This document shows, piece by piece, positions 10,594 through 21,859 of a DNA stretch of 64,000 nt. Position 1 is the first letter of the stretch; every line of letters starts with the position of its first letter. A program made the translations under genes and the position numbers. The DNA is from Thuidium tamariscinum (Eukaryota; Streptophyta; Bryopsida; Hypnales; Thuidiaceae): assembly GCA_947034885.2 (NCBI GenBank), contig OX344749.2:19793501-19857500 (forward strand), in the 5' to 3' direction. The notes under the pieces were generated by a model that saw only the letters and a list, made by a program, of their open reading frames with translations, did not search any database and was not told the DNA's origin.

Positions 10594-11867
10594 TTAAGCC
10601 TGTATACGAGAATAATAGCCACTTTCTTTCTTAGTTAAGTTGTGGCTCGAAATTAAAACCTTCTGTGCTGGCAGTCCATCTTGAACGATCCACAATTGAA
10701 ACTCTTCTGGCAGAGTTGCTCCAAATGTTATACAAAGCTCTTGCCGCACATTCGAGATCGTCCAATTCTTGCACACTTCAACTTCATCCTGCCATCCTTC
10801 AAATTCACATAAAATTTTGATAACATCGATGGGTCCGCTCTGATCGATAAGTTCCCAAATGCCTGCTACGCAACGTGCTCTGTTGTAACTGAAGTTACAG
10901 TACAATATTGATCAACTGATGTGAAATCGAAATCGAATGGAATGACAATCCACTGTACACTTTATGATATCGTTTCCAACTGTAACCTTGGTATTCCAAC
11001 CAGCATCCATGAGAGACGACAACAATTCTTCCGAAATGTCTTTGACCACAAAGAATGTTGTTGTCCTGTGAATGTTGGAGGCATTTGAAAACAAATCAAC
11101 TAGTACGTGAACTGGCATCCACCACTGTAGATGTGTCTACTTATTACTTGTACTAGGTCTCATTGACAAGAGAAAATCACTACGCATGCGAGCTCGAAAT
11201 GACTCTGAGGTATCCATGTCCGGCAGAGGCCATGAAGGATCATCAAATGCAGGTAGAGGAATAGATTCCAAACTACCAAACTGCTCTTGCCCTACTCGTG
11301 GGTGATAGTATGCATTATAAAAGAACAAACTTTCCTGTAAGAGTTCCTTGTGGGTGCGGTCACCTCGACTTGGTTCTCCAATATTAGCATGTACAACGTT
11401 GATTGGACCGGTTATGCTTTTAACATCAATCCAATCCTCATAACGTGAAGGATACAAATCTGCCAAAAATAACAGAATAATAAAAATATAAGGTCAAAGA
11501 ATCTAAAGATATTGAAAAAATAGATTGCAGTTATAATAGAGATTAAGGAGTACTTACAGTTGCAACCACATTGTGCTATGTGATTACGAGGATTCAGATC
11601 CAATTGCCTCATCATATATGCATGCTGAACTCGCACTTCGGTGACAATCAATGAGCCCGGTTTTACACGAAACTGCAAGATTCGAGCCTTATAATCACCT
11701 TCAACACTACTGCTTTTATACTTTTTAGCGTCTCGTGCATGGCTGCCTTGTTTTCTAGGCATTAGCATCACCCATGAGTGTATCTCATACTTCTGCGGTA
11801 TCCACTCTCCTTGAGAGTCTCTCACATTATATAACATAACAGCCTGAATAGATGATCGCGGTCTCAT
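10594..11867 (-). pseudogene. Unrecognised two-exon gene with two premature stops
   Basis: Exon 1 is 11,867-11,558 (start MRPRSSIQAV) and exon 2 is 11,459-10,594, joined by a clean GT-AG intron (11,459/11,558 borders, donor GTAAGT, acceptor TTTTTGGCAG). The joined frame is 392 codons. It is broken only by TAG at 11,137-11,139 and TGA at 10,912-10,914, both one transition away from Gln and Arg or Trp codons. Notable segments are VQHAYMMRQLDLNPRN, HANIGEPSRGDRTHKELL, and a C-terminal stretch (ISNVRQEL...LPEEFQLWIVQDG) that has the look of a ubiquitin-like or PB1-type fold. That last point is a guess. I recognise no family. It lies between family B copy 1 and a family A scrap, so it may be a cargo or accessory gene of an old element. 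Confidence 0.55.
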
Positions 11868-11930
11868 CTTTCAAGGTTTTTGATATAAAAAAGGATTGCT
11901 AACCACAAATAAACTTACAAAAATGCTTAT

Positions 11931-12050
11931 ACAAAGCTTCGATAACCAACACAGAGCTTCCACAACTCATACTGAACTTCTATAACTCACACAAAGCTTC
12001 CACGGCTCAGACAGAGCTTCCATAGCTCACACAGACAAAGCTTCCATAGA
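11931..12050. repeat. 20-bp tandem repeat, five copies plus a partial one
   Basis: Units of 'aca(a/g)agcttccacaactcac' type start at 11,931, 11,951, 11,971, 11,991 and 12,011, exactly 20 bases apart, with a degenerate tail to about 12,050. It lies just upstream of the start of the minus-strand pseudogene. Confidence 0.85.
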
Positions 12051-12360
12051 GCTCCACTGGAGAAGTTGAAAGTTGTCCTTTTGTAAAATGATAACAAGCC
12101 AGGTGTTATGTTTTCATTCCTTCTCTGTGTTGTACAAGCTCTGGCATTACTACATCCTGCTGGAACTGTGATGATAGCGTACTAAAGCCCTTGTGGGTTT
12201 GTAATGATGTATACTTCTCAGACTCACGCTTAGGACGATTCTCATTAGCCAGACACCTCTTTGTTTTTCACCATCAATCCTACATGGTGGCCTCAATGCC
12301 ACGCTGGTGAATTCATCATTATGGACTGGGCAATGTAAATTTTGGGGAGAACTCGAAGCC

Positions 12361-12427
12361 CTCTTTAGGGTCCATTCTACTCCTAATGGTTGAAACAAAC
12401 GCAAATTTTGAGGCTTTTCTTCTAGTG
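12361..12427 (-). mobile_element. Short repeat matching 5.35 kb; empty site of the foldback
   Basis: Read on the minus strand from 12,427 it begins CACTAGAAGAAAAGCCTC and matches the 5.35-kb copy for about 65 bases. It lacks the 158-bp hairpin, which makes it a natural unoccupied site. Confidence 0.7.
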
Positions 12428-12510
12428 CTACGAAGGATCTATCCGAAGTCCAGGACAAGCTTGCATAATCTACCTGAGCACGATTGGGACGACACTGAAG
12501 CTGATGTTGA

Positions 12511-12916
12511 GGCGACATTGTAGGGGAGAAAGTGCGAGTTGGCTTCAACATTGCTGTGAAGGCTGACTCAGACAATGGTGAAGCATTTTGGATAATGTTG
12601 GTGACAAAAGGAGAGCATGTGAATGCTTTGGCGTTCAAGGATGAATACGAGAATGAATTTGTGCCGAGTGAAAGCCTAATTCAAGGCTATTTGGTACAAA
12701 CAATATGCACCTGCCTCCAGAACTTATTTACTCCACGATGATAAGGCATTTGCGTATGTGCATAGCCATGCTGTTTTACTTTCCGATTTGGGGATGCCTC
12801 CTACGGCGCATTCTGTAAACGGAAATTTTGTGAGTTATGAGTTACAAGTGCCCGTTTTGGACTCCATAATTGGGTCTCTTTTAGATGTGGAGGCTACAAG
12901 GGGGCTTTCTGCTTGA
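12511..12916 (+). pseudogene. Family A-type C-terminal fragment
   Basis: The frame from 12,511 (GEKVRVGFNIAVKADSD, GEAFWIML) stops at 12,739. A +1 shift then continues with DDKAFAYVHSH and VNGNFVSYELQVP to a stop at 12,914. A 'G-E-x-F-W' motif followed by an aromatic 'AYxxSH' block is what I expect at the C-terminus of DFSENY-type proteins, which is memory-based inference. The upstream part of such a gene is missing or scrambled. It may be the relic of a second family A copy. Confidence 0.4.
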
Positions 12917-14456
12917 AATGGATTTCCTCATGGTGATACCGTTTAGAAATGTAAACACCCATTTTTCCAGCCGTACATTTTCTTCCTTGAGCACTACGTA
13001 GTTCATTTATGTGGATTTTTCTTTGGCTTGCATTTGACATGCGGTTTGCTAAAGTTGAGGTGTGATTTGCAGGACTGAGGAGTACTTCGCTGTTTTACTG
13101 ATGGTGAACCGAGTTTAGTCTTCCACATTTGCAAGAGAATCAGATGCAATCACCGTGCTTGAACAAATTTGAGTTGTGGTTATGTGTAACTGCTCCAAGT
13201 TTTAGCAGTTGTTGCCTCCGTATGTGAGGTATGTGTTTCAATTTGTAAGTTTCAATTACATTGTCATGTGGTTAATGATTTGTTGCTTCCATTCAATTCT
13301 AAAGCAACTATAAGAGGGTGTTTGTGTTCATTTCGGACTTAGGACCGCAGTTCTAGCAAATATCTGCAAATCTTCACATTCACAGAACTTCACATTTTGT
13401 TTTATCTGTATTGGTTCCTTTGACTTTAGGGTGTCTGGATTTAAGGATTAGGATCTTGCAAAGCTCTTCTTACCTCAGCTGCCTTGACATTAGAAAGCCT
13501 TTTGTGAATCATGATGGCCCAGTTTCCCTTCACGAAGGCTGAACTCGAATTGTCCCAAACTTGGATTGACATAGTAAGCTTTCTTTTGGTTGTGAATTCC
13601 TCATCTTTTGGGATGGAAGTTTGGCCACTTTTCTTTAAAGAAATACTTGGATTTAGGCTCTACTATTTACTAAAATCCAAGCTTATATAAACTCTTGACT
13701 TGTAACAGGTGCATGGTAATGACTTTGGAGCATGTTTGGGTGGTTTAGAGTTAGCTTCTGCACTTAGCTCTTTAAGGAATGGTTGTTGAGGTACAATACC
13801 ATTTTGTAAGCAGGTTTTTGGCATACTATGAATATGAATGGACTCAATGTGATTTACCCCAAATTTTGTGGTTGTATTGGGTTTCAATTCTATTTAATAC
13901 AATTTAGGTGACTGCATTTTATTCAGTTTGATTTATCATTCACAAATTCACAATACATATGACTGTTTTCGATTCTCCCTTAGTGCACAAAGATAGACCA
14001 AATACTTAACTATCTTTCATAGACAGGTTAAGGACCTTGTATTGGATGTTGGAGTCAATGTTTGGAACCCTGTCCATGACTCCATGTGCAATGTTTTCCC
14101 TTATTTACCTTAAAAAGACATGGATCATTCCAACTACACACCAAAAAAGCATCTATAATCATAGAAACTGCATTGGATTAAAATGTATTGAATTAACTTG
14201 CATTTTAAACAACACTTGACAAAACAACACTTGAAGGGCAAAGGAGAAGCATAGAGCTCCAATTTCAGAATACAAATACACTAAGTGATGTTATGGAACC
14301 ACATTTTTATTGAAAGGGGCGTTGCCAAAAAAAACAGTGAGCTGCTGCGGTTTAGGGAGCAACGAGTACATTTCACAATGTACTCAAAACTTGGCTCCAT
14401 AGCAAGGAGTGCAACTTATCCTACATTCTACCTTAATCACTATGGCACCCTACATT
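12917..14456. other. Spacer downstream of the B3 gene
   Basis: No gene can be supported. The phrase 'atggcccagtttcccttcacgaag' near 13,510 would read MAQFPFTKAELELSQTW and ends near a GT donor (13,575), so it could be a tiny plus-strand exon, but nothing continues it. The rest is AT-rich and unremarkable. Confidence 0.3.
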
Positions 14457-17400
14457 CTACTCTAAGAACTCTTTCTTTCGTGTTATAGACACAAAGAAGT
14501 TGGATTCAACAGTGAGAGAAAATGTCAAGTGGTCGCCTTCTTGCAAGCAATGAGAGGCCACAAACTGTTTCCACCTGTGTCCCATTTTCACTTGGGGCTC
14601 TCCTTCCTTGTTTTGCACATTCACGTTCACTTCCCACTGTGAATTTTGTTCATCAGACTGGATTTGTATCGAGTTCCCAATTTGCCCTCCATAGTCACAC
14701 ATAAAAGGTGTTGGCAGCGTCTACAAGGCAAAGCTACAAATGCAAAGCCACAACAACACAAAGTCAAGTGAATGTCAAGTGCTGCTTCTACACACTTAAA
14801 TCGTAATTCTCTGAGCAAGTTCAGTAAACACTAATGTCCAAGAGACCTAAAACAGTCAACAACAGTCCCTCATGTACACCACGTGAGCCTCAAGACAAAC
14901 CGCTCTTTAAACCTGCATGGGATGACTTCTTCCTAAAAATAACACAATCCCTTCTTCATACTACAGTGCTACAAAAAGGACAAACTTCAATCGAAAAAAG
15001 AACACAAAAATTCAACCATTACTTCCAACATTTGAAGCACAAGATTATAAAAACGCACCAAAGTGCAAAATGTTGACCTCTTAACCTCCCTTTCAAAGCT
15101 GGGAAACTGGCCCAAGTCTACATAACTCCCATCCAAGTTCCACAATGTGTTTCTATCTTGGCCAAAGGATGACATGGTAATGGAGAAAACAAACTCAAAG
15201 ACAAGAACCTTGAGTAAGAGTATAGCACTCAAACTCCCTGAAAGTGGCAACTTCTTCAGCCTCAGTGCTCAATTAGTAGGCTTGTAGTTAAGAGAGAAGG
15301 AAGTATATGCAGCTCTCTCTATCATGACACAGAACACTTGCAAGTGAAGTCAGTAGATTCCAAATCCAAATTCACCATCACAAGCGATTCTTCTAAGCTT
15401 CAAAAGACAGTCTGCGTCCCATCGCTAAACCCCAACCCATACCCAGGAATCATTCACGTGTCAAAATGGCTCATTTTGATTATGCGAGAAGATTGAGCAC
15501 AGATTGCATTCAAAAGTTGTTAAATCATAATTCTCCGACATGTGATACTACACATGTGTAAGTCTGAGTTATATATACATGTCCATTGTCGTAAGGTATC
15601 TATAAAAAAAATACAAACTAGCACATCTACATGTCCATATACCTACTGAATACAAGGAATGAGACTCATTAACGTGTGTTCCAATTTTTTAGCCTCACTG
15701 AGACGATGACAAACATCAAGAATGGTAAACTCACAACGTATTGATTACATAATACCTGATGGTGTTAAAAATGCCATATTCCACTCCAAATTCGGGGGGC
15801 TCCAACTGTGATCTGTACTTACTGTAAATCTTCAATTCGAAGTACCCTCTATGCATAGCTTCAAGGTAGATCCTACATGAAACCACAGAATTGAAGGTAG
15901 TAGCTCATGATTACTTCTGTTGTCTAACAACCTACAGAAAAGAGATACATACCAAACTAGACCATAAATATACATCTTGGATTCAACTTGCCCACAAGAG
16001 GGAGCCCAAAACTGAAAATAGATGCATAACTAACAAACACATGAGACCTTCATGTGAAACAATGACAGGTTTGCGCAATTTTGTTGTCATCGTTTCTTAG
16101 TGTCAGCTCGAGTAGAAACTCTGCCTGCAAGTGTATATAGAAGGACCTCACGGGATTTTCTCTTGGAATTCTTTGTCTTGGCTTTTCCCTTGGGACTGAC
16201 GGAATTCAAAGACCTACACTTAATTGTTTCCTCGCCACTTGATTGTACAATAGGATCCGATTCAACTACCATAAGTGGTCCACTTTGTACTAAGCTACTC
16301 AAAGCTACTTTCTTCCTCTTGTCTTCATTGTCGTCTAAGAAATCAACAGGTCTCTTCAAGAGAGAGCATCTGAACTTTGGAATGCCAAGAAACTCACAAT
16401 CACTACTAAGTCTTGACTTGTCTGCACCAAGGGAAAGTCACCCGAAAAGCCTCAAGCAATGGCATTGCACAGTAGGCATTTGCACAAAACTTGAAAAACA
16501 GAAATTTGAAGGACCCTCAAAATTAACAACAAACTAGTGAAGTAGGTTTTAAGCAAGCTTACCATGTCCCTCATCTTGTGCCATCCCCAAAGGTTCTTGC
16601 AAATCTAAATCCAAAGAATCATAACATCAATATCATTGACATTTCAGGGTGCAATTTCTAGTAGCCTAAAACAAGGGGACAGGGATGACGGGACGTCCGG
16701 ACGTCCATGGGACGTAGACACTACCCCTCGGACGTCCTGTGACATTTGAAATTTTTTTTGACATACGTCCAGCGGACGGGCGACCGGACAGCCATGCGGA
16801 CGGCCTTTCAATAAGACAGAAGGCGGACGGGTGGTCGGTCGGACTACGGACGGAGCAGCGGACGGCACCATCCGACCTCCCGTCCGCAGTCTCCGACCGC
16901 CCATCCGCACTCCCCGACCCCCCGTCCGCACTCCCAGACCGCCGTCCGACGGCGGTCTGGGAGTGCGGACGGGGGGTCTGGGAGTGCGGACGGGCGGTCG
17001 GGGAGTGCGGATGGGCGGTCGGAGACTGCAGACGGGCGGTCAGACGGTGCCGTCCGCAGTCCGACCGCAGTCTCCGACCGCCCGTCCGCAGTTTCCGACC
17101 CCCCGTCCGCACGTCTACTTCCGACGGATGCCGTCCGTTGGTCGCCGAGGACTACGTCCACTGCGTCCACTGCGTCCGGACGTCCGGATTTTGGACGTAA
17201 TTTTGCCCTAGACGTTGCAATTCGTCAACCCTGCAAGGGGAGAGTAATTACACAACCAATACGCCTTCATGTCCAAACCTGGATTAGCAATGACATCTGT
17301 AGCACCAATTGCATGACATTCCACACCACGAGTCTTCACTGGCGACTCGGCTTCTTGATCTCCTCCGGAATTTGAAACACCCAGCTCTACCTTAGTGTAT

Positions 17401-17642
17401 AACGGTTCTTCAAATGGAGTGTAACTAGCACGGGAAGGCAGCCTGTACCCGCCTGCTGTACGTATGCTACATTCCCCGTTAATCGGATCCTGTTGACCCC
17501 AAACCACATCCACTTCGGATCCACATGACCCCAAATCTGAGTGCTTCAAACTTGATTGCGTCCGTGGACATAAGCAACAATGAGTCATAAAGCACTTCCA
17601 AAAGAGTGTAGCACTCACACATAAGGAATAAGCAGGAAGCAC
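14457..17642 (-). CDS. B3-domain protein gene (5' end not located)
   Basis: Minus-strand exons join in phase: an exon ending at 17,279 (its start within or above 17,642 is uncertain), then 16,604-16,563, then one from 16,421 to between about 16,140 and 16,087. Further down come an exon ending at 15,059 and the last exon 14,720-14,457. The last two form a B3 DNA-binding domain: FPSFEREVKRSTFCTL joins TLPTPFMCDYG, followed by WEVNVNV, HRWKQFVASHCLQEGDHLTF and SNFFVSI. The strand order W...FV...L.EGD.l.F...s.F.V.I is classic B3/REM. The middle exon has basic clusters (DKRKK, KGKAKTKNSKRKSRE), likely nuclear localisation signals. B3 proteins bind DNA as nuclear transcription factors. The link between the 16.4-16.1 kb exon and the B3 exons is not proven, because the frame meets TGA at 16,087. 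An intron from 17,278 to 16,605 holds a GC-rich foldback element. Confidence 0.62.
16680..17215. mobile_element. GC-rich foldback element built of inverted 21-bp repeats
   Basis: About 530 bases of high GC in an AT-rich region. Both margins carry the palindromic motif GGACGTCCGGACGTCC (16,691-16,706 and near 17,176-17,190). The interior is a tandem array of 21-bp units of the type 'ccgaccgcccgtccgcactcc'. The array flips orientation at a perfect palindrome centred near 16,949 (cagaccgccgtcc/ggacggcggtctg type) and flips back near 17,050. Because 21 is a multiple of three, several frames are open but meaningless. It lies within the predicted B3 intron. I did not find a convincing target duplication. 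Confidence 0.75.
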
Positions 17643-17689
17643 TGATGCATTATGACCGAAGCAGTTATAGCAAGGAGGTGCTTACAAAA

Positions 17690-17900
17690 TAAGCAGGAAG
17701 GAACACTAAAGCAGAACAAAGCACAATTAACCACCACCCTAAACCACCAAGCACTTGCAGGTATCACATAACCACAAAGGGATCACATAACCACTACAAA
17801 GGAACCATGAGCACCACCAAGCACTTGCAGGTATCACATAACCACCACAAAGGAACAACGAGTACCACCAACTGAAGTACAAATAAGCAACGATATACAG
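17690..17900. repeat. 70-bp-spaced repeat of 'caagcacttgcaggtatcacataacca'
   Basis: The phrase 'gcacttgcaggtatcacata' occurs at 17,751 and 17,821, 70 bases apart, flanked by degenerate 'accaccacaaaggaac' runs. The unit length equals that of the 3.5-kb array, and short phrases (cacaaagga, aagcactt) are shared in reverse orientation. A common origin is possible but not shown. Confidence 0.5.
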
Positions 17901-18093
17901 CACCTTCTTCTTTCGGCAGTGGCAATCCTTATGTAAGGAACTCAGAATTGAAGTCTAAGCAGCCATGGCCCTGTTCATAAGCAGCATTGGACATTTGTAG
18001 CTACAGTGGTACTTGAGCACTTTTGGCCAACCATTTTCATATGAATTTCATGTAGGAGCAGCTTCATTCAATCGGAAAAAGAGCTTCACCACT

Positions 18094-19704
18094 TCAAGCA
18101 ACCACATGTATCGCTATCAGCCATTCTCTATAGCAATCACAGAAATTAAAGAGTGGTGCAGTAGAAAGCAAATCAAAGGAAGAAAAACACTTACAATTTA
18201 GTATTTGACAGCTGCCATTGTCCTTCAAAGATTGCCTTACGGCTTCTACTTCTGCAGGTAATTTCAACCTCAGATTCTCCTCTTCAAACCTTGAGTATGC
18301 AGCTTGGAAGCCAAAACTTTGCCACCAATGAAGATGGAAAACTTCATGACATCGGATGCACTTGTGGTCAGCTTTGGCAAGTGCTGCTACACAAAAAATG
18401 TGGTAGATGTGACGGCAAGGCACAATGACAATATCAAAAAACGGATAACCTCTATTACAAAACACACAGGGATGCAGCTGCAAGATCGAAGTGTTCACAT
18501 GTCCATCGTTGGGCATAGTCGGATGGAAGGCTGGCTTGGGCCACAATGACAAGCCACCTCCTTTTTGCATCTCAGTACACTGATCTACAACAACAACAGA
18601 ATGTCGCTGAAGGTCCACAATCTCCCTTCTCAAAATCCGGAGATCAGATTCTACCTTCATCTGCTCGGATTCAATGTCTTCATAGAAATCTTGACCTTTC
18701 ATAGCCCTCTCCCGACTAGAATCTGCCACGGATTTGGAAACTTCAAGCTTTCTTTCAACCAGATTTGCTTGACTTCGTAGGATCTTCAACTTCTGCTCCA
18801 CATCTTTGAGCTGAACAAAGTCTATGGAAATGCCCAAAGCCTGCACACCAACCAAGCAAGGCAACAGTGAGCGCCAAGCTAAGTGGAGCATCCACCCTAA
18901 ACCCTAAACGCACCCTTCGAAATCCACAGCAGGTAAGGTGTCCAAAACATTTCAAAAAAGAACAGTAAGTTTACCTATAGATCCAATTCTTCAACCGCCT
19001 TGGTCGCTCTCTCAAACTGAATTTGGAATTGCAAAACCTTCTTTTCATCTTCTTTTGTGGTAATGTGGCAATCGTCCATAGTGAATTTGAATCTGACCAA
19101 CCTGTCCGATATTCTCTTGTACTCTACTTCAACGTATTTCACTTTGCTTGTGGCAATGACAAGAATCTCACCCTGAAGCTTATAAACATCCCTAACCACT
19201 TCCAAATCAATTGGTGACACCCCATAAGGACAAGAGGTGCTAAACCCTAAACCCCCAGAGGTGCTCCCGAGCTTCACCTCGATTCCCTTGGATTTGACTG
19301 CCGCTCCTCCTAAACGACTACTAATCCCGTCTCGATGGAATGTGCAATATCCCTCCTTCAATCCTGAGGCAGTAGCTTCGTCACTCGATTCTGGATTCAT
19401 GAACTTCAATAAGAGCCTCTATGCTCGATCTACTTTCTCCAAAGCAGTTGTTGAAGCTGCCAATGCCCAATTAACCTTTTTTTTTTCTCAAGTTCGTGAT
19501 GTACCCCTTCACGAGCCATCCAACAAATTCGTTGTTGGTAACTGAATGCGATCCGTAAATCTCCCAATACAGCTCCATTAAGTCTTTCCTCGCATTGGGA
19601 TCAAAGAATGTATTCGTGGTGCGTAATTTCGTGCACTTTCCAAATAAACCCTCCACATCCGTGTCAGTGACGAAAGCAACATCGGCAGCTAATTTAGGGT
19701 TCAA
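18094..19704 (-). pseudogene. RING-H2 coiled-coil protein gene, broken
   Basis: Minus strand. The start MNPKLAADV at 19,704 opens an N-terminal segment that loses frame at a homopolymer run (about 19,480-19,489). The next frame has TAG at 19,419-19,421 and another TAG at 18,975 just before an apparent donor. After an intron (acceptor GTGTGCAG before GCTTTGGGC) comes a coiled coil (KDVEQKLKILRSQANLVERKLE, in two halves). Then follows a complete RING-H2: CVFC, then C-R-H, I-Y-H, I-F-C, and KCIRC. The spacing C-x2-C-x13-C-x-H-x2-H-x2-C-x10-C-x2-C is textbook and predicts a ubiquitin E3 ligase. The exon ends at a GTAAGT donor at 18,194, so at least one more exon lies downstream. Two stops and a homopolymer shift argue for a pseudogene, although the shift could be an assembly error. 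Confidence 0.6.
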
Positions 19705-19719
19705 TCCTCCTCTAATTAA

Positions 19720-20560
19720 GCCCCGCTCATCCTCAAAAAAACTCTCTATTTATGTTGTGTAGAAAGCAATCTCTTCTTTGCATTTCTCTACACTCATCTC
19801 TAACTTGAAATTCAGTTTCTTCTTAGAATCCTTCCCTAAACTCTCTCGATGCCCTTGTTTTTCTTCTTTGCCCAAACTCTTCCTACGCACTTGTGAGCGC
19901 TCCTAACTCCACCCTCGAGCTAAGAGTTTTTCACACGGGTCCTGTGTCTAATTGAGTTTTCTTTCTAATTGGGTGAAAAAGAAAGCCTTCCAAGCAATGA
20001 ACTCTTTTAGTCACGTCTTTTAAGTTTTTTCTAATCTAATTTCGTGGTTATCTATTCTAAAATTCAACCTAACGAGGCCCTGCTCTATTCTATAGTTGTG
20101 CCTAAATCTAATTCCAAGTGTTTGGTAAAAGGAAACTTAACAGTAAAATAATGAGAATGAAAATCAAATGTGAGCGGTTTACCTCCTCTGCGTAAATCTC
20201 CATGGTCTCGTCATCAAACATCATCATGTGTAAATATTCCCCTACGACCTCGCCATCGAAATCATCCCAACTCTCCATCTAATCCATAGTAATTTCCCAC
20301 AACTGTTGGTAAATTTTATCCTAATTAAGAGAAACCACTGAAAGTTATGTAGGTTCAAGTTAATTGAACATTCCCTCTTCAATTCCTAACTTATTGGTAA
20401 TTGGAAAATGTCACAATATTTTGAATCTACTAAATAGTTCGGATGATTAATGGAAATCCTATCTAATTGTTAGTATTATTATTCTTTGATTAATTGAATT
20501 AGCAAATTAGTTGAATTACGAATTTATCTAATTAAATTTCACCTAATCCCGAAGTAATGA
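19720..20560. other. AT-rich spacer upstream of the RING gene
   Basis: No coding sequence or structured repeat that I can support. C/T-rich stretches immediately above 19,704 could be the 5' leader of the minus-strand RING gene. Confidence 0.3.
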
Positions 20561-20900
20561 GTTGTTCTTTTGTCTTCTTTCTTAGAATTAAAATATCATT
20601 ACCAAACCTAACTAATTCAATTTCTTGGTAATTCCTAACGAAATTGGTTGTCAATTAGTTTGGCTTTTTAGAATTAATTTAAATAAAGAATTGCAACCAA
20701 ATCTTTTATAATCTAATTAATTTTAATTTCTTTTAAATTCCTAAGAAATTGGTTGTCAATTTGTCTTTTTTAATTTGTCTTATTAGGATTAATTTGAATA
20801 AAGAATTGCAACCAAATCTTTTATAATCCAATTAATTTTAATTTCCTTAAAATTCCTAAAGAAATTGGTTGTCAATTTGTTGTTTTCCTTTTGGCTTATT
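20560..20900. repeat. AT-rich tandem repeat, three copies of about 105-116 bp
   Basis: The marker 'aaattggttgtcaatt' recurs at 20,641, 20,746 and 20,862. Between markers, 'aaagaattgcaaccaaatc' and 'taattaattttaattt' recur in the same order. The units are diverged but clearly related. Confidence 0.75.
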
Positions 20901-21399
20901 AAGCCTAATAAAACAAAACTAACAAAATCCAAACCTTCTAAGAATCTAATAGCCAAAGAATGTAGAACATTCCAAAAGACCGAGAACAATTTCAATAGTG
21001 TTATTCCAAATAAATGGATTTTTTATTCCCAAAGGTCAACCCCCAAGAATAAAGAATCCCTCTCTATAGTGTTATTCCAAGGAAATTAGTTTTTTAATCT
21101 AATTTGTCACGGTTAGGAATCTCACAACCTTAATCTTCTTCCTAGTTCTCTTTGTTTCTCATTTTCGTTGTGCAAAGGTTGTTGCAATATTTGTAGATGA
21201 AAGTTTGGCTATGGCGGTTAGATGCGAAGGATTTTGATGGAATTTGTTGATGTTGTAAGTATTGGATTTTTTAACCTTGAATTGAGTTTTGGAGGTGTAT
21301 GAGTCCTTCACAACTTCCTCTACTTGGTCAAAAATCCAATTTTTATAGCTTCAACTTTGAACAATAAAAAGTGTTAGTGATGAGTGACTTACTTGGAGT

Positions 21400-21720
21400 G
21401 TTTAAGTGAGTTGATGTGCGAGTTGATGTGCAAGTTGATGAGTGAGTTGATGTGTGAGTTGGTTTGGTTGTCTTTTTTCTTTCTTCCTGCACTCCCTGGA
21501 CTCCCAGCCCCTATCCCGCAGCTCCCAGCCCTTCCCGCAGCTCCCAGCCCCTGTCCTGCAACGGCCCAGCCACGTGGCCGGACCGGACTGGTCAGACCCC
21601 CTTGCCGCCCCGTCAACGCCCGCGACGTGGCGAGGCGTGATTGGCCTGGCAGGGGGTAGAGAGGGGAGGCTTGGTTATTGTCTGCTCAGACTGACTGGCC
21701 TTCGGGCTGGCTGGCCCAAA
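21400..21720. repeat. 12-bp minisatellite beside a GC-rich patch
   Basis: From about 21,407 to 21,462 'gagttgatgtg(c/t)' repeats about five times. Then 'cccgcagctcccagccc'-type units repeat three times (21,500-21,560), followed by GC-rich DNA to about 21,720. Open frames here are low-complexity (Pro/Ala) and I do not treat them as genes. Confidence 0.6.
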
Positions 21721-21859
21721 ACTGATTTTTGTTTTTTTCAGATTTTTTCCAAAAAAACACAACTAACTAATCAAGACTAACTTACGTTTTTGACGAAAAC
21801 TAAACTAATAATTCTAACACAAAGACACTATAAAACTATAAGAACACGTACTTGGGGGA

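Noticed and set aside
14834-15076. Plus-strand ORF (KPAWDDFFLKIT) resembling the start of a B3 domain
   Set aside because: The real B3 domain reads on the minus strand across this interval (exon ending at 15,059 joined to 14,720). The plus-strand ORF then loses any B3 pattern.
16644-17211. Several overlapping ORFs of 95-153 codons rich in Arg, Gly and Pro on both strands
   Set aside because: They lie in a GC-rich array of 21-bp units; 21 is a multiple of three, so frames stay open on both strands without selection.
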